Part shown: positions 23,497 to 34,134 of the stretch, piece after piece
Layout of the letters: every line of letters begins with the position of its first letter
How positions within the stretch are numbered: the first letter of the stretch is position 1
Assembly (NCBI GenBank): GCA_945643635.1
Contig: CALZFC010000168.1
Coordinates: forward strand, 1 to 64,000
Direction: 5' to 3'
DNA length: 64,000 nt
From: Allodiplogaster sudhausi
Lineage: Eukaryota > Nematoda > Chromadorea > Rhabditida > Diplogasteridae
Translations under genes and position numbers: made by a program
The notes under the pieces: model-generated
Database searches by the model: none
Told to the model about the DNA's origin: nothing
Seen by the model: only the letters and a program-made list of their open reading frames with translations

Positions 23497-23894
23497 ACCT
23501 TTTTGGAATTAAAAAGCTTATACTGTTTGTTGACAATGACAGTGTGCATTCGGCATAGCTCACGTTGGCCCGATCAGCGAATAGCCGATTGAAAAGAAAC
23601 CGCCGCAAGATGTCTGATTGTATGTGGCATGCAACACTTTTTGAAATGAAGAGCTGGAACATGTTGCTGAAGCTGAACAGCGATTCAAAATTATGCGGAA
23701 AAGTTGCAGCCGAAATGGAACTGTGTGCCATGAAATTTGGACCAGATTTCAGATAAGATTCCGAATTATGCTGGTAGAACTGACGGCAAATCTCAACGAG
23801 ACATCAAACTGTTTTTGAAATGAAAATCTGGTGCTGATTGCAGACAACGATTCAAAATTAGTCGGACAGTCTGCCGTTGGTAAGAGATCTGTAA

Positions 23895-23967
23895 GCCATG
23901 ATAGCTCAGTTGGGAGCGCGTTAGACTGAAGATCTAAAGGTCGCCGTTACGATCCTGGCTCGTGGCA
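23895..23967 (+). pseudogene. tRNA-Phe pseudogene, class D'
   Basis: D-stem GCGC and broken T-loop. Confidence 0.85.
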
Positions 23968-24199
23968 ACCTTTTTGGAATTAAAAAGCTTATACTGTTTG
24001 TTGACAGTGACAGTGTGCATTCGGCATAGCTCACGTTGGCCCGATCAGCGAATAGCCAATTGAAAAGAAACCGCTGGCAAAATGTTTGATTGTAAGAGAC
24101 ATGCAACAGTTTTAGAAATGAAAAGCTGGAACATGTTGCTGAAGCTGAACAGCGATTAAAAATTATGCAGACCGGTTGCGGCCGAAAAAGGATCTGCGC

Positions 24200-24272
24200 G
24201 CCATGATAGCTCAGTTGGGAGAGCGTTAGACTGAAGATCTAAAGGTCGCCGGTTCGATCCCGGCCCGTGGCA
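24200..24272 (+). tRNA. tRNA-Phe(GAA): tRNA-Phe(GAA), class A with A7-C66
   Basis: Consensus except one acceptor mismatch next to the T-stem; T5 stop. Confidence 0.82.
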
Positions 24273-24670
24273 ACCTTTTTGGAATTAAAAAGCTTATACT
24301 GTTTGTTGACAATGACAGTGTGCATTCGGCATAGCTCACGTTGGCCCGATCAGCGAATAGCCGATTGAAAAGAAACCGCCGCAAGATGTCTGATTGTATG
24401 TGGCATGCAACACTTTTTGAAATGAAGAGCTGGAACATGTTGCTGAAGCTGAACAGCGATTCAAAATTATGCGGAAAAGTTGCAGCCGAAATGGAACTGT
24501 GTGCCATGAAATTTGGACCAGATTTCAGATAAGATTCCGAATTATGCTGGTAGAACTGACGGCAAATCTCAACGAGACATCAAACTGTTTTTGAAATGAA
24601 AATCTGGTGCTGATTGCAGACAACGATTCAAAATTAGGCGGACAGTCTGCCGTTGGTAAGAGATCTGCGC

Positions 24671-24743
24671 GCAATGATAGCTCAGTTGGGAGGGCGTTAG
24701 ACTGAAGATCTAAAGGTCGCCGGTTCGATCCCGGCTCGTGGCA
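24671..24743 (+). pseudogene. tRNA-Phe copy, last on + strand
   Basis: C3 to A opens an acceptor pair, and the D-stem 3' strand reads GGGC. T5 follows. The array flips orientation 83 bp downstream. Confidence 0.7.
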
Positions 24744-24825
24744 ACCTTTTTGGATTTAAAAAGCTTATACTGTTTGTTGACAATGACAGTATGCATTCGG
24801 CATAGCTCACGTTGGCCCGATCAGC

Positions 24826-25330
24826 TTCAGCAACATGTTCCAGCTTTTCATTTCAAAAAGTGTTGCATGTTTCTTACAATCAGACATCTTGCGGCGGTTT
24901 CTTTTCAATTGGTTATTCGCTGATATAGCCAACGTGAAGTATGATGAATTTACATTATCATTGTAAACAAAGAGTTTAAGCTTTTAAAATCCAAAAAAGG
25001 TTGCCACGAGCCGGGATCGAACCGGCGACCTTTAGATCTTCAGTCTAACGCTCTCCCAACTGAGCTATCATGGCTTACAAATCTCTTACCAACGGCAGAC
25101 TGTCCGCCTAATTTTGAATCGTTGTCTGCAATCAGCTCCAGATTTTCATTTCGAAAAGAGTTTGATGTCACGTTGAGATTTTGCCGTCAGTTCTAACAGC
25201 ATAATTCGGAATCTTATCTGCAATCAGGTCCAGATTTTCTTTTCAAAAAGAGTTGCATGTTACGTTGTGATTTTGCAGACATTACTTGCCCGAAAATTTC
25301 GGAATCATTATCAAAAGAGGTTCTAGCATT
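24826..25330 (-). repeat. Inverted terminal monomer of the tRNA array
   Basis: From about 24,826 the sequence continues as the reverse complement of the array monomer: spacer, tRNA at 25,002, then the long-spacer module. The module holds two diverged subrepeats of about 90 bp containing AATCTGGACCTGATT / AATCTGGAGCTGATT, which suggests the long spacer itself arose by tandem duplication. Similarity fades at about 25,320. Confidence 0.85.
25002..25074 (-). tRNA. tRNA-Phe(GAA): tRNA-Phe(GAA), exact class A, inverted
   Basis: Perfect consensus cloverleaf on the - strand, followed there by a T6 stop. It lies in an inverted monomer (about 24,826-25,320) that closes the array. Being at the boundary and intact, it may be a separately maintained functional copy. 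Confidence 0.95.
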
Positions 25331-25736
25331 TTCAAAAACAAAATCGTTGGTGGGTTCTTTCTTGGGTTCTACAATATTATGTCTGGATAATTTAGAATAG
25401 TTGTCATTAACTAGTTTGAGTTGTTAAAGCATCAGCTAAATTCAGAAGCCATGCAATATAGAGAAAAAAAACTGATCTGTTGGAAGGTTCGCAAAATGAT
25501 AGCGACTCATGATGGTTCAATCGTTTGTTTGTGTACACATGTGCACAGAAAACAGCACGTTTGATCATGATTGTGGCAGCAACGGCAGAGAGCATACATA
25601 TTTCTCGCCGTGCCTTTTTCCCGTTCTCTTCTCTGTTCCTTTCTCTTGTTCTTCTTCTTCTTCTTCTTTTTATTGTGCTCTGTGAATGAAGGAAGGGAGA
25701 AGAGAGAGAAATACATGTAACGAGTTATCTATGAAT

Positions 25737-25879
25737 GATTCAGCGGGATCGTGGTGTCTCGGCAAGAGCGGCTGCCTATCACTCCGGCGCTCCGGGGTTC
25801 AATGCCTGGGCGCGCCGCCAAAAGGAGTGTGTGTGTGTGTGCCCCCAAATGCTCGCTGAGATCACACCTCCCGTTTGCC
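25737..25879 (+). mobile_element. tRNA-like SINE copy 1
   Basis: About 140 bp, closely similar to 26,918-27,057. It has a Pol III B-box-like GGTTCAATGCC, an A-box-like segment with CTC/GAG D-stem (CTCGGCAAGAG) upstream, a short A-run, and ends in CCCGTTTGC. No clean acceptor stem, so a tRNA-derived repeat rather than a gene. An internal GTGT run differs between copies. Confidence 0.55.
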
Positions 25880-26917
25880 AAAAAAAAAGAGACAACGTTT
25901 ATGGAGTCCATGGAGCATGTTCTGCTTCATATAGTTATAATGTTAAACAGATTCGAACTTTTTTTGGGACAATCATATTTCAGTTATATTTTTTTTAATA
26001 AAAAAAACGATGTAAATTAATTAAAAATGTGCAATTAGCCTCAATTAATTAGTGCACTCATTTACTTTCGACTCTGTCGCAAAATTTCCAAAATCTTGTT
26101 CCTTTTTTGGTTGCTCAGCTGAGACGGATTAATGTTTGTCGAATGAAGATTTAATGCTAGCAGTAAAGAGAGTTAAATATTGGTAATGAGCACGTTGATA
26201 TCGGAGCCGACTTCAAATGAGAAGAGCAACAGGTTACTTATGTGTTAGTCGAAACAACCACGTTCACGCAGCCTGGCAGAGTGTCCGATTGCAAATATTA
26301 CATTAAAATTATAGTTTTAGTGCTCAAGGTTTCTCGTTTTCATTTACAATTCATAAATGTTTTGAAAATGAAATTTAAAAAGGAGCTTGTATTTATGCAC
26401 TTTTTTTGATTCTTAATATACACGCATATATTTTTTTAAATAAAAATTGCCCAATATTCGTACGATAATAAAGAAACATATCATAGATCGCTTCAAGTCT
26501 TGATCCATATCTGTCTCAGCACTTGCCGTCATATAATACGACGATGCCCTTGAAAAGGCATAAGACAAATTGCAGGTGGCAGCAGTTCACATCACAATGT
26601 AATAATGATGATTACAACTCTGACAAGCTCATTTCAGTTTGTAATTGTGTAAATGCAACCTATAATGTTTTCTTGATTCAAGCATCTCAATATAGGTTCT
26701 CATCTATTAGTCAGAGAACGTTGGATGAGCATCGGATTTATTGATTTATAAAATACAAATAAATTCGTGCAATGAGATATGTCATATTTATTAGTTATAC
26801 TACCCTGTTCAAGATATGTACTTTATTACTGTCTTTGTAGCTCTGTTCTGAATTACTGTGAAATGTTCAAGTTCTCAAATCGAAAATAAAGAATGTCAAT
26901 ATGCTATGTTTGCCTGT

Positions 26918-27057
26918 GATTCAGCGGGACCGTGGTGTCTCGGCAAGAGCGGCACTCTATCACTCCGGCGCTCAAGGGTTCAATGCCCAGGACGAGTCGC
27001 AAAAAAAGGAGTGTAATAGGCTCTCGTGCCCGCTGAGATCACAACTTCCCGTTTGCT
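26918..27057 (+). mobile_element. tRNA-like SINE copy 2
   Basis: Second copy of the repeat at 25,737 with the same A- and B-box-like segments; the shared core starts GATTCAGCGGGA and ends CCCGTTTGC. Flanking target duplications are not evident. Confidence 0.55.
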
Positions 27058-27263
27058 CTGTGATGATGCAGCGTACACTATCCTCAAATTTCGAAGTCAC
27101 ACGATCTAATAAGTTTCAAAAATTGGCCTTTTGCTCTCTGTTGGAAAGGATATTTGGCGTTATTCTCTGCGTGATCGTTATTGCTCATTTATTATATTGC
27201 ATTGTAATCATATTTTTTACAGCTTAACTCCCGAATCTACGAAAGCTGCTTTGGTTTCCTTTT

Positions 27264-27405
27264 CTGTCTCTCTCCCTCTTTCTCTCTCGCTCTCTCGCTC
27301 TCTTTCTCTCCGTTCCCTTTTATCTTTCTCTTTCTCTCTCTCTTTCTGTCTGTCTCTCTCTTATCCGCTCTCTCTCTCTCTCCATCTTTCTCTCTCTATC
27401 TCTCT
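27264..27405. repeat. Pyrimidine (CT)n microsatellite
   Basis: Imperfect CT/CTTT run in intergenic DNA; the long Ser-Leu reading frames across it are repeat artefacts. Confidence 0.9.
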
Positions 27406-28143
27406 GCACAACATCTTCTGCAATGAAATATCTGTTATATCATACATGAACATTAAATTCATATTCATTGTCACGTCAACAATCAAGCATCCTTCATACA
27501 TATATTAATGGCTTTAGCAGACTCTATTCCTCGCATGCCCCATCTTATTTCCGTAAATGGTGAAGTGTATGCCCTTTAAAGTATGAAACACTTCAGAAAC
27601 ACTTAAAATTGTGCTCGTTCTTGCTTCTTTCGTATCAGCGACCAGAAAAAATTCTCGGAATCATGTAAGAAATGATGACGCCGATGGTGCCTGAGATCAG
27701 ACGTCCATATTTCTCGAGAAATGCTTATTCACTTAGCACTATGCCGAAAAAAAAATCAATTAGGACACGCATATGAACTTGTAGACAGGTGTATCTAGAC
27801 ATCCTCCGAGTTCTCTTAAGGCCAAACTCTCTAACCAAGTAAGCTAGTCTCGTTTCTACATGATTGTGAGTCTTGCCACTGGCTTATCTAGAAAAAAGTC
27901 TCTGCTGTCATGCGTTTCATTCGTCTCAATTAGTGCCGTCTGAGAGAGTGCAGATCTTTTTAAAACACGATTGTGTCTTCTTCCTGTTTGTGCTTTCCTC
28001 ACTTTTATGTGCTTTAGCAGTGCTTTGGGTTGTGGGTTTTTTTATTATTCTGAAAAAAAAAAATTTGTGACGGCTTACTGAACGAGAGAAAATAGGCTTG
28101 GGAATGAAAGAAAAGGAACGATTTTCTTCCGGTGCCAGTAGTT

Positions 28144-28149
28144 ATCTCT

Positions 28150-28189
<40 letters not shown>

Positions 28190-28192
28190 GTC

Positions 28193-28225
<33 letters not shown>

Positions 28226-28227
28226 TG
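28144..28227. repeat. (CT)n microsatellite
   Basis: Near-perfect CT with short CTGTCT interruptions. Confidence 0.9.
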
Positions 28228-28827
28228 GAGATAGAAAATATTGTTCAACCACGCGCCTTACCGATCTTTGCAATTTATTAATCGGCAAACGAGAAAATGA
28301 GGGCGGAAAATTGTTGCAGCTAATAGCTGCTTTGGCTGGGGTATGCTCAATGATTTTGTGATGCTTACTTTTATTCCTCCTTGCATAACTGTCACACTCA
28401 CGCCAGCGTTTCTCTCTCACTCTCTCTCTATCTCTCTCTCTCTCTCTCCGCCTAGCCTCTACACGCAAGAAAAGAAACCGCTAGGGTCAAAGTTGCTCTC
28501 AACGCCTTAAATCGTTCATAAGTATCCCAACGGTTTGAGACGTACAAATTGAGCCATTTGAGGGCCAATTAATTAATTAATCTTTTGAATAACACGTTCT
28601 CAACGCGTTATTCCTCTTTTGTTTCACCTCTACATCTTTTTCCTGCTATTTCTTCATCTCGAAAAGGACGCGGCAAGTACTTCTCTCTTCAAATAAAGCC
28701 TTACATGGAGTCTGGAAACGTTCAAATGGATCCCAACGGTTTTAACCGTACAAATTGAGGTATCTGAAAGCGTTGAGTAAACACTTTACACACCTCGCAA
28801 AAGAAGGCCGAGCCCTGCTCGCCTCAA

Positions 28828-31628
28828 ATGGAGTCATCAACAGCCAGCTGTGTCCTCGCTGCGGCCGTCTACGTCTTGCTACCCACCATCGCACTTCCGA
28901 GCCTTTGCCTTCTTGCCGTGCTGCTCGTGCGCCTAGGAGCTGTCCATTTGCACTGCAGGTGAGATATGTATCAATCCGTTTTTTTATTATTTTCTAATTT
29001 ATTTATTTCTTCATTTGTCTATATATTTATTTATTCAATTAATAACTCGGACTACAGTACAAATTATGATCCCGACTAATCAGTAATGCAATAGATTTAC
29101 CATGTAACAAAAAGCAAGAAATAGAGAGAGAAATAAAGTGATTATATATCGTTCGTTAATATTCATCTCTTTTTTCATTACTCTCATCTATTTATAGATA
29201 CTGCTTCGTTGACTTTTTTCATTTAATTTGCCTTTAATATTGGACAAAACCGAATAGGAATTCTGGCTCATTGTCAGAATTCTCCTCTTATCTTGGATCG
29301 CCGCTCTCTCCATTTTGCCGCTGGCACAAATTGGCGTCTTCGTCTTCCGTGCGTCTTCACAAGCGCGCTGTCTGCCAATCGATCGACTCGAGAGAGGTCT
29401 AATTTTTACATTGCTTTTTTTTAAACCTAAATTTTCTGTATAGGAATAAAGGTGACAAATCAGCTTTTTGACAATTTCTCCAATCGAACAAACCGTGGAA
29501 TATTCTAAATTCAAGATCAAAAATTTCTTTCTATATTGAAGAAAAACCCAAATGTTTTAGTTGACACCTTCCTTATGTTGATAAATAAATATGTATGCAT
29601 GTATGTATGTATAGGTATTAACGTATGTATGTACATGTGGTCTATGGCCTTCTAGATTGTTCTTGTAACGAGACTGCTTCTTGATTGTATGTTTGAACAT
29701 GGACAGAAATGGCATTTCATTTCTCGAAAATTTAATTCGCACCTTTTCTTGTGTCTGTCGGAACAGTAATAGGAAGTAATCACATGTACAAAGTAGATAG
29801 TCGTTCTAGGAACTCATTTACCTATCTCGTCTTTCAAAATGTGATGTAAGTTTGCTTACAGACGCACTAAATACAGTTGTTTGGGTAGCCGACTTTGTCA
29901 AAAGCGGCATTTCGAGAATTGAATCCATACAAATTCAATGTATTCATACATATGTGTCTTTTATTTATGTATAATACGCTCGGAATCGAAACCTGGTTCC
30001 TCGCTTGATGGCGCGTGGCTAGTTACCACTCGGCCATCCTGCTGCCCTTTAAGGCGCTCAGAAGTTCTTCTTCGTGCTGCACCATTCGGGCTACTGCTTG
30101 TCCTCCATCTGCGAGTTGCTCATTGTCGTCGAGCGCTACATTGCATGCTGCGCACTTGATCGCTACGAAGCATCGCGGCAGAGTCTCGCGCTCCTCTCCC
30201 TGAACATTGCTGCCGCAGTCAGTCATTTTGGGACACATTGTATTGTACTTTTCCCTCACTCCTAAAAGGTTTATGAGAAGGATAATTGTAAAAATCGCTT
30301 TAAAAAAATTAATAAGGCTATCATAGTTGAAGTAACATACAACTCTGTCTAATGTCGCCTTCTTATAAATCAAGATCGAATGAAGAAACGTTGTCCAAAC
30401 TCAGTTAAAACCAGCTGAAGAACGTAGAGAAAAGGTATACGTTTACATTTTTATCCCGCGACAGCTGCTCACTTAATTAGAAAAAAATTATTAAGCTGGC
30501 ACTCGGCGTCGCGAGTGGCTACTCCTTCCACATGCTCGACATCCAGCCACTCGTAACGGCGCTCATGTTCATGCTCGACTTCTCGAATATTCTGGTTGTT
30601 TCCTGCCTTTTTCTGTAGTCCAAATTTTTCTATTTTCTAGCCTTTTTTTCCATTCAAACTGCATCTATGTTCCCGCCTCTCCTTTTCAGCTGAGCGTAGT
30701 GCTTGGTCGATGTAGCCACGTCAACTATCGCAAGCAGCACGGCGCCGTCGGCCTGAACGCGCGCTATCAGGTTTTGAAGAGAGCTCATCTTACTGTTCAT
30801 CTTACTTAGAAGTCAATAATGACAATGATGGTATAAAGAACGATCAAACTACTCTTTCTACTCTTCCCGAACGTGAAACAATTGTGCAGTGACGACTTAT
30901 TCTTGTAGATCAGAGTTGAAAAACAGAAGAAGAATTGTAAAAATCGTTGCCACTAGATAGATATCCACCAGATATCCACTCAAGCTAAAACGGAAAGTAT
31001 TTCTATTACTTACAGCTCCACGAAGTGCAGCAGTTGAATTGCTGCATGCTGCGAGTCTGCGTCGCGAGTGCGCTTCTCAAGATTCTCTCGCAAACCGGCT
31101 CCATCATCATGATTCTCGAGACACTTCAAATTCGCTTTCCTTATCCACCCTTCTATGCTGTCAATCTCTACTTTGCAACAGTTAGTTAGCTTTGCTCCGT
31201 AAATTCAAGGAGAACGAATAGAAGAATGCTTTAATTTTTGAACTAATCTTTTTTGGTTGAATTTCAAACTTATTTCTTCTTCTTACAGATTCAAACCGTC
31301 AACTCCGGACTGTGCGCATGGCTATTTGTGTTAACCCACAGGTATTTCTTTGAAAAAAGAGGAAAATATTTAAATATATTTTATCGTTTTTTTTAAAAGA
31401 ATTTATTTGTTTATATCTATTGTTTCTTTATATTATTTTTTAAAGTAGTAAATCTATACTTTTTCCAGTCGTCTCCGACACAATTTGCTCGCTTCACTTG
31501 GGAAATGTGCGCGGTCGCGCCCATCTCAATCATCAACAACTGAACAGCGTACGTCCGCATCGATTAATCAGCCAAGGAGAAGTGAGGCTGACCACTATTT
31601 CGCTATGCTGCGACAAAGCTGGCAATAA
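28828..31628 (+). CDS. Sra-superfamily chemoreceptor (7TM), complete, 8 exons
   Basis: Exons 28828-28958, 29278-29396, 30054-30217, 30496-30594, 30690-30770, 31016-31180, 31289-31341 and 31469-31628 total 972 nt (323 aa) in one open frame with GT-AG introns; intron phases are 2,1,0,0,0,0,2. Each exon aligns with those of the other receptors here. Start chosen because MESST opens the first membrane segment. Predicted TM segments at about 9-34, 45-67, 88-109, 125-150, 153-177, 209-233 and 244-270. ERY lies at 110-112 with DRYE at 119-122, a pattern of Sra/Sre-type receptors; RYQ ends exon 5 and the tail ends HYFAMLRQSWQ. Known role of the family: candidate chemosensory GPCRs in ciliated neurons; the ligand cannot be inferred. 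A tRNA-like repeat abuts exon 3. Exact subfamily is uncertain. Confidence 0.87.
29978..30047 (-). mobile_element. tRNA-like SINE fragment in intron 2
   Basis: On the - strand an A box TGGCCGAGTGGTAAC (as in Leu/Ser tRNAs) is followed by a B box GGTTTCGATTCC at the right spacing, but the ends do not form an acceptor stem. It sits 6 bp before exon 3 of the + strand receptor. Confidence 0.5.
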
Positions 31629-32357
31629 ACATTTTGCCAGATTAATAAATTAATTATTTAAAAGTTGAATTTTGTTCCTTTTTTGTAGTGCGTTATGACT
31701 TCTCAATCAAGTATACTTTCCACATGCTTTCTCTATGAATTAGACTATTTAAAAAAAAAAACGAATTTGAACAGTGCACATTTTCGCATAGAGAGGAGCG
31801 TAAATGATGTAAGGGACAAAGATTTTTTTCTTTGCGAACCTCTAGTGTATCACAGTAATACAATCTTTGCCGTATTGCTCTGTTTATAGATTAGAATATT
31901 TTATATTTCTCGAATATGTAAACATACATATCTATGTGAGTATAGCTTCGTTTGCATAATCTTTTTTGGTTAGCAATATACACGCTTTTCAGCTTATTAT
32001 TCAAGTATCATCAGCGGATTTGGAAGCCCACTTCGCTAGGACAAAAAAAATGTTCGAGTGCACCATGTCCCATCGCAAACATCTTCACTTGCTCACTCGT
32101 CCGATCAGCCTTTCCGTCTACTCGTATTTTTAGACACGTGTCTGTGTTTTGTGCTTTCTTTGGTTTGCACTTTCCAAGTTATTCTTATGCACTTTCTCTC
32201 TACTTTTCGTGCATTTAAAACCTTTTTGTGCCTTTTTTTGTGTCTGTTATTGCTTCCAAAAAAAATGCTCATCAAACTATGTAAGTACACATTCAGAGCA
32301 ACCACTTCTGTTTTGCTTACAAAAATAACAATTTTACCGCCCAAAAAACCTTTTATT
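31629..32357. other. Intergenic, convergent receptor genes
   Basis: Space between the 3' end of the + strand receptor and the 3' end of the - strand pseudogene. AT-rich, no exon or repeat recognised. Confidence 0.5.
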
Positions 32358-33345
32358 CTACCGCCAACTCTGCCGCAGCATTGCGAAATATTGATCGGCT
32401 TCACTTCTCGTTGCACCAGCCGGCGTGTGCTCGATGATTGCACGACGCTCTGATGATGAGAAGAGCGAGTGTGGACACCGAGCAAGGCGAGCAGGTTTAG
32501 TCGAAGACGACTATAAACGAAACAAAATAAACAGAATTACGTAATGTCCTCTTTTTCTTATTACTAAGGCAGAATGTAAAAAAAATTAATCAATAAATAT
32601 CACCTATGGCTAACGATAAATAGACAAGCGCAGAGAATCGAGTTTGTTGTCTGAATCTGAAAGTTGAAAAAGAATGAAAAAAGAGCAATTATTAAGGCAA
32701 GAAACTTAAATAGGTGAAATCACATATACATATACGGAACGTGAGTGACAATTCAAATTGCCGCCGCTTTTCGATCTCTAATTTTAACGCATTAAGTTTC
32801 TCATCATGCTATCAAGGGTGCATAAAAAGATTATTTTTCTCAAACGTCGATCATTCTCCTTGAATATACAGAGCAGAGCTAACTGTTGCAAAGTAGAGAT
32901 TGACGGCATAGAACGGCGGATAGGGAAAGCGAATTTGAAGTGTCTCGAGAATCATGATGATGGCGCCGGTTTGCGAGAGAATCTTGAGAAGTGCACTGGT
33001 GATGCAGACACGTAGCATGCAGCGATTCAGCTGTTGCACTTCGTAAACTAATGTTTTTGTCCCGGAATTTAGACTATTTAACCGATTGCCATATACGTGA
33101 ATAGAGAAGCATGGAATGTGACGAGTAAGGGGTAAAGTTAGTAGAAAGTGCAGGCGAGATAGTAGGCATTCGTTTTACATTTGTTTTTCTTTAAAAAAAA
33201 AAAGGTTGTTTCCCAATGTTCGCCTACCTGCAATGCTGATGTACGGCGCCAAGTCGCACGAGGAGCGCGGCAAGCAAGCCGAGACTGCGGGCAGCAAGAC
33301 GTACACGACGGCAGCGATCGTGCAGCCCGTGGTAGACGACTCCAT
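32358..33345 (-). pseudogene. Sra-superfamily chemoreceptor pseudogene, exons 2-5 deleted
   Basis: Close relative of the gene at 28,828. Exon 1 (33345-33228) begins MESSTTGC but has a deletion of about 13 bp in TM1 that shifts the frame before LLVRLGAVH. Only 180 bp further, with exons 2-5 absent, comes exon 6 (33047-32884), nearly identical to the intact paralog but with one base missing between acceptor and first codon. Exon 7 is not found. Exon 8 (32510-32358) has an internal frameshift before its conserved tail YFAMLRQSW. At least four independent lesions make it non-functional. Confidence 0.87.
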
Positions 33346-34134
33346 TTATTTATTTATCGTTCAGGCGCCTACACGAACGCTATTGTTCACACTAAAATCT
33401 AAATTTCATGTGTGATAATTAAATAAATAATTAAATAATAAGGAATCTTAATGTGACAGCATTAAAATAGGATAACACGGCTGTTCAATTGCAAAGTAAT
33501 CTAGTAAAAATAGGTTAGGGTAAGAGGATTTGGGAGTCCATGCGTCTGGAGGGGAAAAATGGACCATGCGCTTGGCTTGTTGCGAGCGCTCAGCCAGCGA
33601 GAGAGAGAGAGGGGGGGGAGGTAGAATTACATACGAGAGAAAGTTAAAGAGTTGATAAACTCGCGAGATAGAAACTGAAAACTATAATTTAATTTCATTT
33701 ATTTACAGCAGTTGTAAAATTCAGATGATGACATATGTAGTAAAGAGATATAATGTAGCAACAAACAATGAGACAGACAGAAGTAAGTAGCAAACTGGAG
33801 AAACCGGCGAGACGGCAGCTGATAATTGACGAAACGTGTGCGTGTTTCACACACTGTTTTCGTAATGCAGTAGTATAAACGCAATTAGCATACATGTACA
33901 TGTCTTTTTCGATCTTTATGGACACGAATACCTATCTATATCGAGCACATCCTGTGAGTCAATGTACCAGAAGGTCGTGTCGAGAAGGGAGCAGAATATC
34001 AAGAGGCTCACTGACGCATTACCACTCAAGACTACGAGCTATGTAAACATACATATGTGCATAACAATAGAATTAGCTCGAATTCATTACGGGCTGCGAC
34101 CAAGGAACAATTTCAGATCTACATGCATACACTT

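Larger units (their letters stand above)
1..25330. repeat. Tandem tRNA-Phe(GAA) satellite array with higher-order repeats
   Basis: The whole interval consists of copies of a 73-nt tRNA-Phe sequence followed by about 231 bp of spacer (304-bp monomer) or about 399 bp (472-bp monomer). The longer spacer carries an extra module of about 168 bp that begins with a decayed GCCATGAAATTTGG at the place where the next tRNA should start. Pairs of the two monomers give a 776-bp dimer (for example 23,424 to 24,200). Larger blocks are repeated: 4,437-7,600 at 9,053-12,220, 10,842-13,715 at 15,496-18,368, and 13,500-15,100 at 20,490-22,090. I count 67 + strand and one - strand tRNA-like copies; a further slot near 2,690 has lost its tRNA. 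Almost every copy keeps anticodon GAA. Class letters A, A', B, C, D and D' used in the copy entries are defined in the summary. CCA is not encoded, as expected in a eukaryote. Confidence 0.97.
25331..28827. other. Intergenic region between tRNA array and first receptor gene
   Basis: No convincing exon found. It holds two tRNA-like SINE copies (25,737 and 26,918), pyrimidine microsatellites (27,264-27,405; 28,144-28,227; 28,409-28,449), AT-rich DNA, and two copies of a short motif TCCCAACGGTTT...TACAAATTGAG at 28,527 and 28,731 that resemble the AACGCTTT-rich element in the 38.9-40.8 kb intron. Confidence 0.6.

Noticed and set aside
545..24507. Dozens of - strand open frames of 60-116 codons ending in GIEPATFRSSV or similar
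   Set aside because: The conserved peptide end is the antisense translation of the tRNA-Phe anticodon and T-arms, and the rest is spacer. The frames repeat only because the monomer repeats; they are broken freely by indels in the first copies.
8215..24532. Small + strand frames in the array (for example 14,013-14,216 and 24,341-24,532)
   Set aside because: They lie wholly in spacer, overlap tRNA copies, lack any recognisable protein feature and follow the repeat unit rather than codon constraint.
1..25330. CRISPR array
   Set aside because: The repeat is a 73-nt tRNA with 231-399-bp conserved spacers; spacers are not unique, and the organism is eukaryotic.
29978..30047. A genuine tRNA-Ser/Leu on the - strand
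   Set aside because: The boxes look good, but acceptor ends do not pair and no variable arm can be drawn; treated as a SINE fragment.
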